A model generated the notes under the pieces. That model was not told where the DNA came from, searched no databases, and saw only the letters and a list, made by a program, of their open reading frames with translations. Position numbers and translations under genes: made by a program. Below, in pieces: positions 1 through 10,271 of a stretch of 64,000 nt of DNA. This stretch comes from Glebionis coronaria (lineage: Eukaryota; Streptophyta; Magnoliopsida; Asterales; Asteraceae): contig CM046882.1 in NCBI GenBank assembly GCA_025667525.1, forward strand, positions 20,100,488 to 20,164,487, read 5' to 3'. Numbering within the stretch: the stretch's first letter is position 1; the number at the start of each line of letters is the position of its first letter.

Positions 1-269
1 ACTAGGTTCAAAGTCGAGATTGCAGATTGCAGAATATATTCATATCAAGTAATAACCTTACTGCCCTCTCGACTTCATTTATCCGCAAACACTCTTCGAC
101 TAATGTCATTATTTTTCATCTCGTTCTGGGAGGCTTTTCTTGCTTTTACATGACCATTTCATGAGCGTTTTGTAAAACGCTGGAGTAGGTTTGCACCCGT
201 TGCTCACCATTTCTTCGAAAAGCATGAATGTGTCATCTTCTCTGCCGGCTATTTGAAGGCTGTTAATAA

Positions 270-974
270 CACTACCAAATTTTGGAAATTTCCCTACTAA
301 TATTTTTTTAGTATAAAAGACACCATTTCATCATAAAACTTTTACTTAGTAAAGTCTCTAAGAGTAGGTAAAGATACAATCTCTACTAAAAATAAGAGTA
401 GGGAAAAGTTTTGACTCTTTTGGTGACTTAAAAATGAGTAAGGATAGACCTTTAGTGCTCCCCTTTTGCTTACTCTTTTTCTTTTTTTGGCTGTGTTTGG
501 TGAAGAGCTTTTAGAAGCATTTAGGAGCGGTGAGTATTGAGCGTTGTGAAATTTAATGTTCGTTTGGCAAGCTTTTAAGAGCGATGACTATTTTTTCAGA
601 ATGCTCATTGAAGTAGCATTTAAGAGCATTGAGCATTATGAAGATGTTTTACATAGTATATTTACAAATACAGCTATGTTACCAAACGTCTTTATTTGCT
701 CACAGCTACTGCCCACACCTATTGCTCTCTGTTACTACTATTTCTGCCAAACATAGCCTTTATCAACTCCTACTCAAAGAATAAGAGTAAGCAAAAGGGG
801 AGCACTAAAGGTCTATCCTTACTCATTTTTTAGTCACCAAAAGGGTCAAAACTTTTCTTTACTCTTATTTTTAGTAGGCACTGTATCTTTACCTACTCTT
901 ACTTACAGAATTTAGTAGGTAAAAGTTTTATACTAAAAAAATATTAGTAAGGAAATGTCTAAAATTTTGTAGTG
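270..974. mobile_element. Non-autonomous CACTA-type DNA transposon (MITE/foldback)
   Basis: The ends are CACTAC at 270 and its complement GTAGTG finishing at 974, with the next 18 bases also inverted (one or two mismatches). A 3-base target duplication TAA lies at 267-269 and 975-977. CACTAC ends with a 3-base TSD are diagnostic of the CACTA (En/Spm) superfamily. The inverted arms are long, roughly 270-485 against 765-974, so the transcript would fold back. No transposase is encoded; the 66-codon frame at 556 has no recognisable feature. The element sits inside the PPR fragment. Confidence 0.85.
489..758. mobile_element. Possible second MITE in the loop of the CACTA element
   Basis: The central loop is bounded by GGCTGTGTTTGG (489-500) and CCAAACATAGCC (747-758), inverted repeats of a type common in plant MITEs. 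The flanking bases are TTT on both sides, a possible 3-base TSD, but they lie in a T-rich stretch so the TSD is weak. The long inverted arms of the outer element break off at these points, which suggests a later insertion rather than an original loop. The superfamily is not assignable with confidence (Harbinger-like or hAT-like). Confidence 0.4.
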
Positions 975-1169
975 TAAGTATTCCATATGTAACGGAATCA
1001 GGTGAATTTCCCTTTAAACGTGACATATTTACCGAGTGATAAGTTTCCCGAAGTCATTCATTTCACCTTTTTTTTATGTTTTATCTTCATTCGTTTAACA
1101 ATGTTGGAGGAGCGAATGATAGTTTCATAACCGTGTAACGTTTTGGATTTGCTCAGCTTAATTTGGTCA

Positions 1170-1323
1170 TGTTATAGTTTGTGATAGAATGATAATTTCC
1201 CGTGCCCCTTTATTCATCACAAATCATCCTTATATACAAAGCCATCTACAGATAACTATTGTGCCAACTAATTTCGGCTTAGGCCCTTAATTACTATAGC
1301 TAATATTATGGATAACAATGACA
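1170..1323 (-). repeat. Possible short 3' LTR of Copia-1
   Basis: On the minus strand, a G-rich polypurine tract (complement of CTCCCCCGC at 1331-1339) is followed after about 7 bases by TGTCATTG. The stretch to a TAACA at 1170 is about 154 bases, starts TG and ends CA. It contains a TATATAAGG box. There is no second LTR to compare because the other end is lost, so the boundaries are tentative. Confidence 0.35.
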
Positions 1324-1324
1324 G

Positions 1325-2773
1325 CTAATACTCCCCCGCAGTGGGAGCGTGAGGTCTTCGAACGTTCAGACTGGAGCGAAACTCTAGAAATAAAGCACTA
1401 GGAAGACCCTTAGTAAAAATGCATGCATAGTGAAGTCGCGAAGGAACATGAAGAACACGAACTTGGCCCGAAGCAACAAAGTCACGAACAAAATGAATAT
1501 CAATCTTAATATGTTTCGTACGCTGATGCTGCACAGGATTGGTAGATAAATACATAGCATTGACATTATCACAATAGACCATCGTAGCAGTAGATAAAGG
1601 AGCAAGCAACTCGAGCAACAAATTTCGTAACCACGCAGTCTCAGCAACAACATTTGCAACCCCTTGATATTTTGCCTCAGCACTAGATCTAGACAAAGTA
1701 ACTTGTCGCTTAGCTGACCATGAAAATAAATTATCACCAAGAAATACACAATAACCTGAAGTAGACCGACGAGTAACACGGCAACCAACCCAATCAACAT
1801 CGGTATACGCAGTAAGCTGAGCAGTAGAGGACCCATGAAGTTGAAGACCATGATCAATAGTACCACGAACATAGCGCAGAATGCGCTTCAAAGCAGCATA
1901 GTGTGGACCACGAGGATCATGCATGTGTAGACAGACTTGTTGTACAACATATGATAAATCTAGACGAGTAAAAGTCAAATACTGAAGAGCACCAGCAAGA
2001 CTGCGATATAAAGTTGGGTCACTAACGGGGTCACCATCAGAACCAAGTTTAGACTCCGTATCAACAGGAGTCCGACACGGGTTACAATTCTGCATATGAG
2101 CTCGCGCAAGAATTTCTTCTGCAAATTTAGATTGTGACAAAAACAGTCCAGAGGCCGATCTTTGTGCAGAAATACCAAGAAAATAATTGAGAGGGCCAAG
2201 ATCCGTCATAGCAAACTCACTATGTAAGGAAGCAATTATCCGCTTTAAAAATGTTAAGGACGATGTTGTAAGTATAATATCATCCACATAAAGCAACAAA
2301 TAAGCAATGTCAGATCCTAGATGAAATACAAATAAAGATGAGTCACTTTTACTATGCTGAAAACCGACTCGTGTAGCATCACTGGCAAAACGCTGAAACC
2401 AAGCTCGAGGAGCCTGCTTAAGGCCATATAATGATTTCTACAAGTGACAAACATAATCAGGTCTGGCAGAATCAACAAACCCAGGAGGCTGGTGCATATA
2501 AACTGTCTCAGATAAGTGACCATGAAGAAAGGCATTTTTCACGTCAAGCTGATGAATAGGCCACTGACGAGAAACTGCGAGACTTAAAACTGTACGAATA
2601 GTAGCCGGTTTAACCACAGGACTAAATGTCTCATCACAATCAATACCCTGTTGTTGACTTCGTCCGTTTGCAACAAGACGAGCCTTATACATGCTTAATG
2701 AGCCATCTGCATGAAACTTATATTTGAAAAGCAACATAGAACGAACAACATTAACATTAGTTGGAAGGGGCAC
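1325..2773 (-). pseudogene. pol: Copia-1 reverse transcriptase and RNase H
   Basis: The N-terminal RT part lies at 2438-2773 ([23 protein letters not shown], then DVKNAFLHG). After a TAG near 2436 the same frame continues with the KQAPRAWF region and the catalytic YVDD motif (LLYVDDIILT) at about 2285-2299. RNase H follows, with the active-site Asp in AYTDVDW, the SSAEAKY motif and the CDNVNAMYLSTNP stretch, and ends close to the polypurine tract. The order and motifs are those of Ty1/copia Pol. The ADIFTKGL motif near the end reads ACIFTKGL. The internal stop and the disrupted link to integrase at 2774-3258 mean no full Pol can be made. Confidence 0.85.
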
Positions 2774-3258
2774 AAGAACCTACGTTACGTTAGTAATTAA
2801 AGCATTATATTCATCTAACATAGCTTCTTTCTAGTTAAGGTCCCGAAGAGCATGAACATGAGAGCGAGGAAGCGGTGAAGTAGTGGTAACATTAAGAGAC
2901 ATGCGTTCAAGAGGTTTTGAAATGCCAGACTTTGCATGTGTAACCATGGGATGAACGTTATGGACAGGTTCAGGTGATGGTTGGGCCACAAAAGGGACAA
3001 CAACCGGGTTAGAGGTGGAGGTAGTTTGTTGTTGGGCCATGGTTGAAGCACTTGGTGGTGGGGTAGAATTGGTGTGACGGGTCAGGGTTGCGAGGGCATT
3101 TTGTTGTTAGGCCGCTGGGGAAGCAGTGGGCGGTGGACGATCATCGTTTGATGGGTTGGTGGTGTATGAGGGCGAATGGTTTGGATTAATTGGTTGGGTT
3201 AGTTGTGTAGCAGATGTGTGAGCGGGCATGATATGTGAAGTTAGAAGTAATGGCGGAA

Positions 3259-3782
3259 CTAAAAAACCATAGGAAGGTTTGGTAGAAACGTGACAGTCCC
3301 AAATAGAAAAACGTCTTCATCAAACCGTACATGTCTCGAAATAATTATTTTATTTGAGGCTAAGTCGAGACATCGGTAACCACGATGATTGGCGGGGTAA
3401 CCAAGAAAGATGCAAGGTGTGAAACGTGGTTCTAGTTTATGTGCAACATCAACGTGAGTATAGCAAAGACATCCAAAAACACGCAAATGCTCATATGTGG
3501 GGGTTTGGTTATAAAGTTTGGTGAATGGTATTTCATTGTTAATGGCGGTAGAAGGCAATCTATTTAAAAGGTGAGCAACCATATTAAGAGCTTCCACCCA
3601 ATAAGATGGAGGCACGTGAGCTTGAAAAAGTAAGGTGCGGATAAGGTTATTAATTGTGCGAAGCATACGTTCGGATTTTCCATTATTTTGTGAAGTACGA
3701 GGGCAAGAAAACCGAAATTCTATGCCATTTTGGAGAAAAAGGTCATGGAAACGGGTGTTGTCATATTCACCCCCATGGTCAC
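3259..3782 (-). pseudogene. pol: Copia-1 integrase, distal half
   Basis: Minus-strand frame carrying the integrase core after the split: DHGGEYDN, then CPRTSQNNGKSERMLRTI (the catalytic Glu lies in the KSER-type motif; the usual GVAE is GKSE here), followed by the conserved VPPSYWVEAL and LNRLPS stretches and the copia-specific FGCLCY region. The first catalytic residues lie on the other side of the 22 kb insertion at 25954 onward. The open frame runs on past 3782 into inserted LTR sequence for about 30 codons, which is an artefact of the insertion. Confidence 0.85.
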
Positions 3783-6453
3783 TGATGAGGGTCCATTTAC
3801 TCATCATTTTATACCCATAAAGCCCGGTAAAATGACTAAAAACACTTAAATACATCATATTATATTGCAAATGTATTCGTTTTGTGTTTTATGTCATATA
3901 GGTACAAAAATATTGAAAACGGACAATTTCGGATCGACTCGACAACGTTCGTGATTTTTACAAGTCAAGATGAAATTAAAGTCAACCCCGGGATACAGCA
4001 ATGGAATGAGCACGAAAAAACGATCCTAAAACCCATAATTTTATTTTTACGGAGAACCCGCACCCGTTTAACGGGTCGGGTCGGCCCGTATTAATATTAT
4101 TATCAAAACCTACAAAAAAGGAAAAGAATACATGTCCATTTTTTTGTTATATTCGGATTGGGCCACCTAGCCCAAATTACACATCCCCTCCAGCCCGAAA
4201 TAATAAAAAGGCCCATTGTTTCTTTGTGAACACACATATGATAACTAGGTTTTTGTTGTTTCACCAGCCTCCATTGTTTACACAGCCTCATCTCAAATCC
4301 ATCTAACCCTAAATCTTTTACCCACTCTTTGTTGTACTTCACAAAACAACAAAGCCCTTGACATCACAATCCCTACCCCACGTAAATTCGAATCCAAGAG
4401 AATACATACAAAAGTGATGACGAATTTGGTGATGCATCTTTCTTGTACAAGTAGAGATTGAGATCAATCACGTGATGAAGACTCAAGACCCACATGAATA
4501 GAAGAGGCCAAAAACCAAAACGTCACCAATGACGTTGTTTGATCAAGATCTTCTATAAAAAGGCAAGAAAGAAGATGGAAGAAGAATGCTTCATTTTTTC
4601 TTTAGTGTAGGTTTTTAGTTAATTTGTCATTTTTAAATTTCTGTTTTATTTTAAATTCGAAAAGTATTAATATTTTTTTTATTTAAATGCAATTTTAATT
4701 CTTGTTTTCATTTCCAAAATCAGTTTGTGTTCATTTTTTTTGTTGGGATCTTTGTTACTGTTTCGAAAAAAAAAGATTGTGTTGATTGTTAATATTGTTC
4801 TAATCAAATGGAAACACAAACGTGTTGTTTCTACTGATGACAAAAAGATGTCTTTAATTTTCAAGTAGGAGAAGGTTTAGATTCAATGTTTTATTGTCAT
4901 TATGATTTAGATGTTCTTTAAATTTCGAAATCAGTTTTAATTAATGTTCAAGTTTTAATTTTTGTTAAATCAAGTTCTATTAGTCAATTTAATTTTCTGT
5001 TCTTTTATTTTTGTCGAAGAAAAAATGTGTTATGGGAATTATGAATATCATTTGAGTTAGTTTTATTTTATTTGTTAATGTTTTTATGATTGAGTTTTTA
5101 ACTCCAAGAAAAAAAATTATATACAGCTTAGTTGCATTTGATATCTCCAAATATAGTGATGTTGGTGTTCTCAGTTTATTAAATTTAAAGTTTGGTGTTC
5201 TTCTACTGCTAGTCAAGAGAAAGAAAAAAAAGAGGTTGTTGAAATGGTTTGAGCAGTAGTATATTCTATTCATGTTTCTCCAAATTATCACCTTTAATAT
5301 CGTCAACTGGCCTAAGATTTTGGTTGTGCACTGTGACGAAATTGAGATGGGATTCGGGTTCAATGATTGGGATGTATTATTTACAAGATTGTTTTAAATT
5401 TGGGTTTGATATAACTCATGTTGATGTTGGTTTTAATTATTGTCATCCAAGTACATGTTTTTAATTTTAATTTTTTTATGTTTGAAAATGTTATTATGTT
5501 GAATATTGCTTCTTGTTACTACTAATGTTGATAAATGTAGTGTGATATGTTGTTTGGTGTTGTTTAGTTTAAACTGTAGTTAGGATTTAGGTTAGCAATT
5601 TCCATTGTTTTATTATTATGGTAAATGGTGGTCACTCTTGTGCTGATTTATGTTCATTCAATATTGATGATTTTTAATTTATATTGCCTAATATTAACAA
5701 AAATATGTTCACTAGTGGGTTTCGAACCCACTAGTGGGTTTCGAACCCGTGACCTGAGGCATACCATATCAGCAACTTATCAACATCAATCACAACCAAC
5801 TGATCTAGCTATGTTTCTTGTTATAGGATGCAACCAAGTTTATTTAAACCCTTTTTGCAATATATACTTTATAGTTTTTTTTAACGTTATACTTTATAGC
5901 TTAATAAGTTTATTTGCAGTTTTTATTTATTTATATAAGAGTTAGAAAAATTGAATTTGTTTTTGGCGGTTTAAAATTTGCTTATTTGCTTAAATGTCGC
6001 GTTTTATTTTTCTCGTTATCATTTTCGTTTGCTTTCAATATGTTTATGTTGCTTAGTTTATTTTTCGATGCCTTTTATGTTTTACCGTAGATTTAAATTT
6101 ACATTCCCATGCCTTTATATATGCTTTCTGTAGTTTTAGAATTTATTTAGTATGCATTAGCTTTATTTATCGTGCCTTAGATTTTAATCCCGTTTTTATA
6201 TGTATTTCTCGTAGTATAGAAAACAAATCCAAATCTTTGTCTATTCAAGCATCCAAAAGTCAAACTAATAACGTAACCGTCAATTTCACACTTCGTTGGA
6301 AAACGAGCCGTGTGATCACTTGCCCGGTATATATATATATATATTATATATTATTTTGTGAGTTTTGACTTATTATTCTTTTTCCTAAAGGAATTGTTTG
6401 TCGAAAGTTACTTATTTTATATATTTTATATATATATATTATTCACTACATCA
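3783..6453 (+). repeat. Array A LTR1
   Basis: 2671 bases, TGATGAG to CTACATCA. U3 holds a G-box, a TGACG palindrome and a TATA box (see 4469-4562). A private 19-base tandem duplication lies at 5710-5747. A 10-base stretch near 3920 present in the other LTRs is missing, as is about 35 bases near 5700. These private indels mark LTR1 as an old, separately decaying copy. Confidence 0.92.
4469..4562 (+). promoter_or_regulatory. Family A LTR promoter: G-box, TGACG palindrome and TATA box
   Basis: CACGTG (4469-4474, a G-box), then AACGTCA-CCAA-TGACGTT (4519-4536), a perfect inverted pair of TGACG bZIP-type sites, then CTATAAAAAGG (about 4552-4562). The TGACG palindrome and TATA box recur in LTR2 (11015-11032, TATA near 11047), LTR3 and LTR4. 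bZIP sites of this kind are known to drive stress-responsive plant promoters; activity here is inference. Transcription would start about 30 bases downstream, giving a leader of more than 1.8 kb inside the LTR. Confidence 0.6.
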
Positions 6454-6459
6454 AATTTT

Positions 6460-6478
6460 TGGCACCGCTGTCCGGGGA
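6460..6478 (+). other. Primer binding site, A unit 1
   Basis: TGGCACCGCTGTCCGGGG, six bases after the LTR end. It resembles the complement of the plant tRNA-Asp 3' end used by Athila/Tat elements, with two changes and one extra base. Confidence 0.7.
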
Positions 6479-6716
6479 AGTGTGTTGCGACAATATCGAC
6501 ACGGTGACGATTAGTGACTTGGAGATCCTTCCTCGTGAAGTTATTATTTTGTTTGTGAATATTTAAAAAAAATACTAAAATATTTTTCTTTTCTTTTTAT
6601 TATATATATATATAAGACAAAAATAAAAAAAAATAGAAAAATCAAAAATAAAAAATATTCTTCTTTATCCTCTATCCATTTAATTCTTTTTCTTAACCAT
6701 CTTATCTTTAATTCTT

Positions 6717-8655
6717 ATGTCGACGTTTGTCCGATGCGTATGGTGTGGAGAACCGTTATATGATTTATCACCTTGTCGACAATGTACTTGTGAACGTTGC
6801 GGTAAAGATCTTTGTGGTGGATATTGTTTTCTTTGCAAATCGAGAAACGAAGATTCATTTGATTATCCTCACGATTTTTCTTATCCACCTCCACAGCCCA
6901 CTGGTTTGCCATACTCGTGTGCGCATTGTGGAAGCGATTACCATTTTAGTATCGATTGTCCATCTCATCCCTCGTTTAACAACGAGCAAGAGTCGGGGTA
7001 CAATTATGAATACAATGGAAATAGTTATCCACAAAATTCACCGAGTTTTTCACAACAATATCCTTGTTGTGAAAAGTGTGGGGGCCCTCATGATACTTAT
7101 TTATGTCAACCGACGAATGTTTATGAGGCAACTCCTTGCTATGATTCCGGTTATGACCATTTTGAGCCCCCACATCATTCTGTCATTCATCATCAATCCA
7201 TTGCTTCGCAAAATGATCTTAATGAACATGAACTATTCATTCATGAATTAGTTCAACAAAAAATGCAAAAATATAATAAAACAAGTATTGAAGCTTTGCT
7301 AGATAGAGATAACGTTATGACCTCTACGGAAACATTTCTAAAGAAGTTTAATCGTTTTTCATTTAGAAAGCCAAAGGTTTTATTGATAGCTTGGGATAGA
7401 TTTTTTTAGATTAAGCATACATGTGGAGAAAAGCAAAAACAAGAGTTGCTTCGAAAACTTCTCGAGGATGTAGAAAATGTTAAGGAGGAGTTGAGAGAAT
7501 ATATTAATACTCCGAATTTCAACCGTCCTACCTTATACTATGATGATGATGACGAGGATTATACCATTGCAAACACACCCGAGGAGCCCGTTGACTCTCT
7601 CATAATGGAGGATGAGCATCTTGACACTATTCCGGCAACGGAATCAGACGAATTCATAAAGTCTAGTGTTGAGGACCTTGTCCTAATCCCAAGTGAGCCT
7701 GACGGTATTCCCAACAATCTGTGTGATGTGCCTATTTGTGATCATCCTCCGCCTCTTGACATTTTAAAAGATCAATTTGAGATTTTCACCGATTCTAACG
7801 ATGTTTCTACTTCGAGTGATGACGGGTCTTTCTCTATTAAGCACATCGATTATGTTGAGGCATCGCCTCCCAATTCCGACCCTATAAGCTTAGAGGCGGT
7901 GAAAGATTTTGACCCTAAAGGGGGCAGAAATCGAGGATGTTCAGCTTTGTGAAAAACTATTGAAAATCAATGTTCTTATTGCTAAAATCGAGGCATTAAA
8001 TACCGATTTTCATAAGCCCGTCTATGAGAAGTTCACGGATGAACTTACTCTTCTTCATCCATTTCCACTGGGAAATGAGATTGATTTTGATGATACCACA
8101 TTTGAGAGATTCACTTTTGAATCTACTCTATTTGTTCCATATCCACCGGGAGATGTTGATTACCATCTTAATGATCCCGAATATGATCAATTCACATTTG
8201 ATCCGGATCCTTTTAAGAATTATGGTATGACCATTCTTGATCCCGAGCTCGATAAATTCACTTTTTATATTTCTTTCATTGACTCGGTGATCATTCATGA
8301 TATTGCTATTCCTACCCTCCCACCCGTTGAGAATAGTGATCATCCATCTTCTCCTATGATGAGTTTAGTTTCCATTCTTAAGGGGTTCACCGATGAACCG
8401 CCTTTCAAAGAGAATGAGGAATTTTATAAACTCGTTATTCGGACTTTTCTTCCATTTCTTACATATGCTACTCCATATCTTCTCACCTCCGGGAACGAGG
8501 ATACCATTTTTGACCCCGACATATCCATGTATCGTTTTTATTCTCTTGCGCCGGGTGTATCTCATCGGTGTGAAACTTTCATGAAATTCAACGTTTATTC
8601 AAACTTCTTGAATGAAAGTCCGATGGAGATTTTTCTTCCACTTGCTCCCCAATGA
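6717..8655 (+). pseudogene. Gag-like zinc protein of A unit 1, broken
   Basis: Homologue of the intact 19684-21621 gene. The frame opens at the ATG at 6717 and is stopped by a TAG at 7407-7409, where unit 3 has GAG. It continues in frame until an extra G near 7921 shifts it; the last part (to 8655, ending in PLAPQ) is in the shifted frame. The zinc knuckle CAHCGSDYHFSIDC keeps all four ligands, including the Cys that unit 3 has lost. The second knuckle is CEKCGGPHDTYLC. Both lesions are private to this unit. Confidence 0.85.
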
Positions 8656-8671
8656 CTAATCAAATTCGGGG

Positions 8672-8724
8672 CGAGTCAAGCTACGACTCGTTAATAAACA
8701 AGCGCTTATCGGGAGGCAACCCGA
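8672..8724 (+). promoter_or_regulatory. Paired stem-loops directly after the family A stop codon (unit 1)
   Basis: Stem 1 is CGAGTC-AAGCTAC-GACTCG (8672-8690). Stem 2 is TCGGG-AGGCAA-CCCGA (8709-8724), followed by a T-rich stretch. They begin about 20 bases after the stop codon. Counterparts are 15204-15222 and 15240-15257 in unit 2, and 21638-21656 and 21674-21691 in unit 3. The unit 3 copy changes both sides of stem 1 (CAAGTC with GACTTG), preserving pairing. Confidence 0.65.
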
Positions 8725-8725
8725 G

Positions 8726-10271
8726 GGTCTTTCTTCTTTATTTTTGCTAACACTAAGTGTGGGGGAGATGCGTCTTCCATTGTTTGTTCCCATGTGTTTG
8801 CTCTATGTTTTCAGGATTCCTGTGATCGTGATGATTGAAAAGCCCGTTTTCAATCCGGCCGTCCAATATCCGATCTTGTTACTAACGTTTATTTAGGGAT
8901 ATCATATAATCTTTTTTGTGAAAAAAGCTTTTCGTTCCCACACTTGGCTAGTAGTATTACCTTTTTACGTTCAATAGTGTCGGCTTCGGCCGGTACTTTG
9001 AATATTGACGGCAATATTCAATTCTAAGGGTGGGGGGGAAATTCTAGCCGAATTTGATCACATTTGTACCTACTAGTACCCTAGCACCCCTGTTTTGACC
9101 AATTTTTTTTAATGTTTTTATTAAATAAAAAGAAGTGATTTGCATATTTTGTTAAGTATTTTTGTGTCTAGGTTTAATTTTGACCCGACCGGGCGTTTTG
9201 AGCCCTTAGCTTTGTTCCATAACTATATTAGGCTAAGTCTCTTTATTTAGGACGAGAAATGATAGAGTCGATTATAAGTTACTATGCTAAACGTAGAGAA
9301 TTCGTATTCTTTCAAAAACTCATGTGTTTTAGTTGTGTGCTTTTTCTCCCAAAGCTTGTATATAAATAAATTGTTAATAAAAGCGGTTTGATCATTATTA
9401 TTGATTTTTAATTAATTCTAGTAGTTTCCGTGTAACTAAATTGGGAAGACATTTAAGGTTCGCCAGCGTTACGGATTTGAAATATTGGCACCCCAATAAA
9501 GCTTAAATAATCTTTTTAAGTTATTCACAAAAAAATAGAAAAAATTCTAAGCTCAAAAGGCTAAAATCGATGCGATATATAAGTGAATGGCTTGAAAACC
9601 CCTATAAGCTCTTAATAAATCCAAATTTGGATATATCGTCTTGCTAATAAAACCACCGATAATGAGGCGGATAATAAAAGGCAAGGCAAGACCGAAGCTA
9701 ATAAAACCACCGATAATGAGGTGGATAATAAAAGGCTAAGGTAATCCATGATAATAAAGCTTCCGATGATGAGGAGGATAATAAAAGTCATGGTCAATAA
9801 GTCAAATATTCAAATCCGTTATAAAATCGTGTTTATTGATCTTTCTTGTTAACTTAATTTTTTGACACCGTTACTATTAGGAAAGGTTACTAATTGATGG
9901 TTTTAGTTGCACCGTTATAACTCTATTTTTTGACCTAATCTCTTATCAAAATAAGTCAAATATGAATCCTCGTAATCATCATGACGAAAATAAAATTTTG
10001 AGATACCAATTAGGAATAAGGGAGTTTAAGTATCATGATTAACGCATATGAGTAGTGTTAGCATTACTAACTTGTAAAAGACAATGATCTCGTTTCACGC
10101 TTAGTTTGGGGCGGGTGAAAATCAGGGACGATGAATGAACCTTAGTATTAATAAAAAAAAATTCTTGTCCTTTTAAATTTTGAATAAGAGTCGAAACGGG
10201 GTATACTTTTGATCCTTTCATTACTTTATATGATCGGATTGCTAGGGACTAGCAAATGATAGTGTGGGGGG
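8726..10271 (+). other. 3' non-coding region of A unit 1
   Basis: No coding potential. It holds an internal G-tract (AAGTGTGGGGGAG at 8755-8767), a second G-tract near 9028-9038, blocks shared with element B, the triple stem-loop array, and the polypurine tract AGTGTGGGGGG (10261-10271) that abuts LTR2. The same layout recurs at 15258-16791 and 21692-23260. Confidence 0.8.
9653..9777 (+). promoter_or_regulatory. Triple stem-loop array between AATAAAA boxes, A unit 1
   Basis: Three units of about 54 bases, each AATAAAA, a 5-base stem arm, an 8-base loop GATAATGA or GATGATGA, the other arm, then ATAATAAAA. The arms are CCACC/GGCGG (9653-9670), CCACC/GGTGG (9707-9724) and CTTCC/GGAGG (9760-9777). 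The first has one A-C mismatch. Counterparts lie near 16175-16300 in unit 2 and 22645-22770 in unit 3, and in element B at 48479-48599. Confidence 0.6.

Larger units (their letters stand above)
109..1050 (-). pseudogene. PPR-protein gene 3' end, interrupted by a MITE
   Basis: Read on the minus strand, 975-1025 runs into 109-269 across the insertion in one frame and ends at a TAA at 109-111. It includes a typical PPR stretch: PDSVTYGIL, then a helix with AGREDD, then FEEMVSNGCKPTP and a second repeat beginning AFYKTLM. PPR proteins are RNA-binding helical repeat proteins, mostly of plastids and mitochondria. About 65 to 75 residues are recognisable. The 705 bp CACTA-type element at 270-974 splits the codons, and an in-frame TGA lies further upstream near 1050. 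No start or earlier repeats are visible before the Copia-1 remnant begins, so this is a broken fragment. The PPR call rests on motif recognition only. Confidence 0.6.

Noticed and set aside
1..108. Further PPR coding or another gene at the left edge
   Set aside because: The PPR frame stops at 109-111 and the remaining bases look like a 3' untranslated region; nothing more can be supported.
3635..3820. Plus-strand frames over copia integrase and RT (also 53655-53933, 54110-54469, 54533-54874)
   Set aside because: Antisense shadows of pol coding.
4103..4342. Minus-strand 79-codon frame in LTR1, repeated in LTR2 and LTR3
   Set aside because: It repeats only because the LTR repeats; it lies in U3 across promoter sequence and has no known motif.
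5625..5945. Plus-strand frame in LTR1 containing VGFEPTSGFRTRD
   Set aside because: This string is a typical false translation of tRNA- or SINE-derived sequence, here the B-box region; it is not kept open in the other LTRs.
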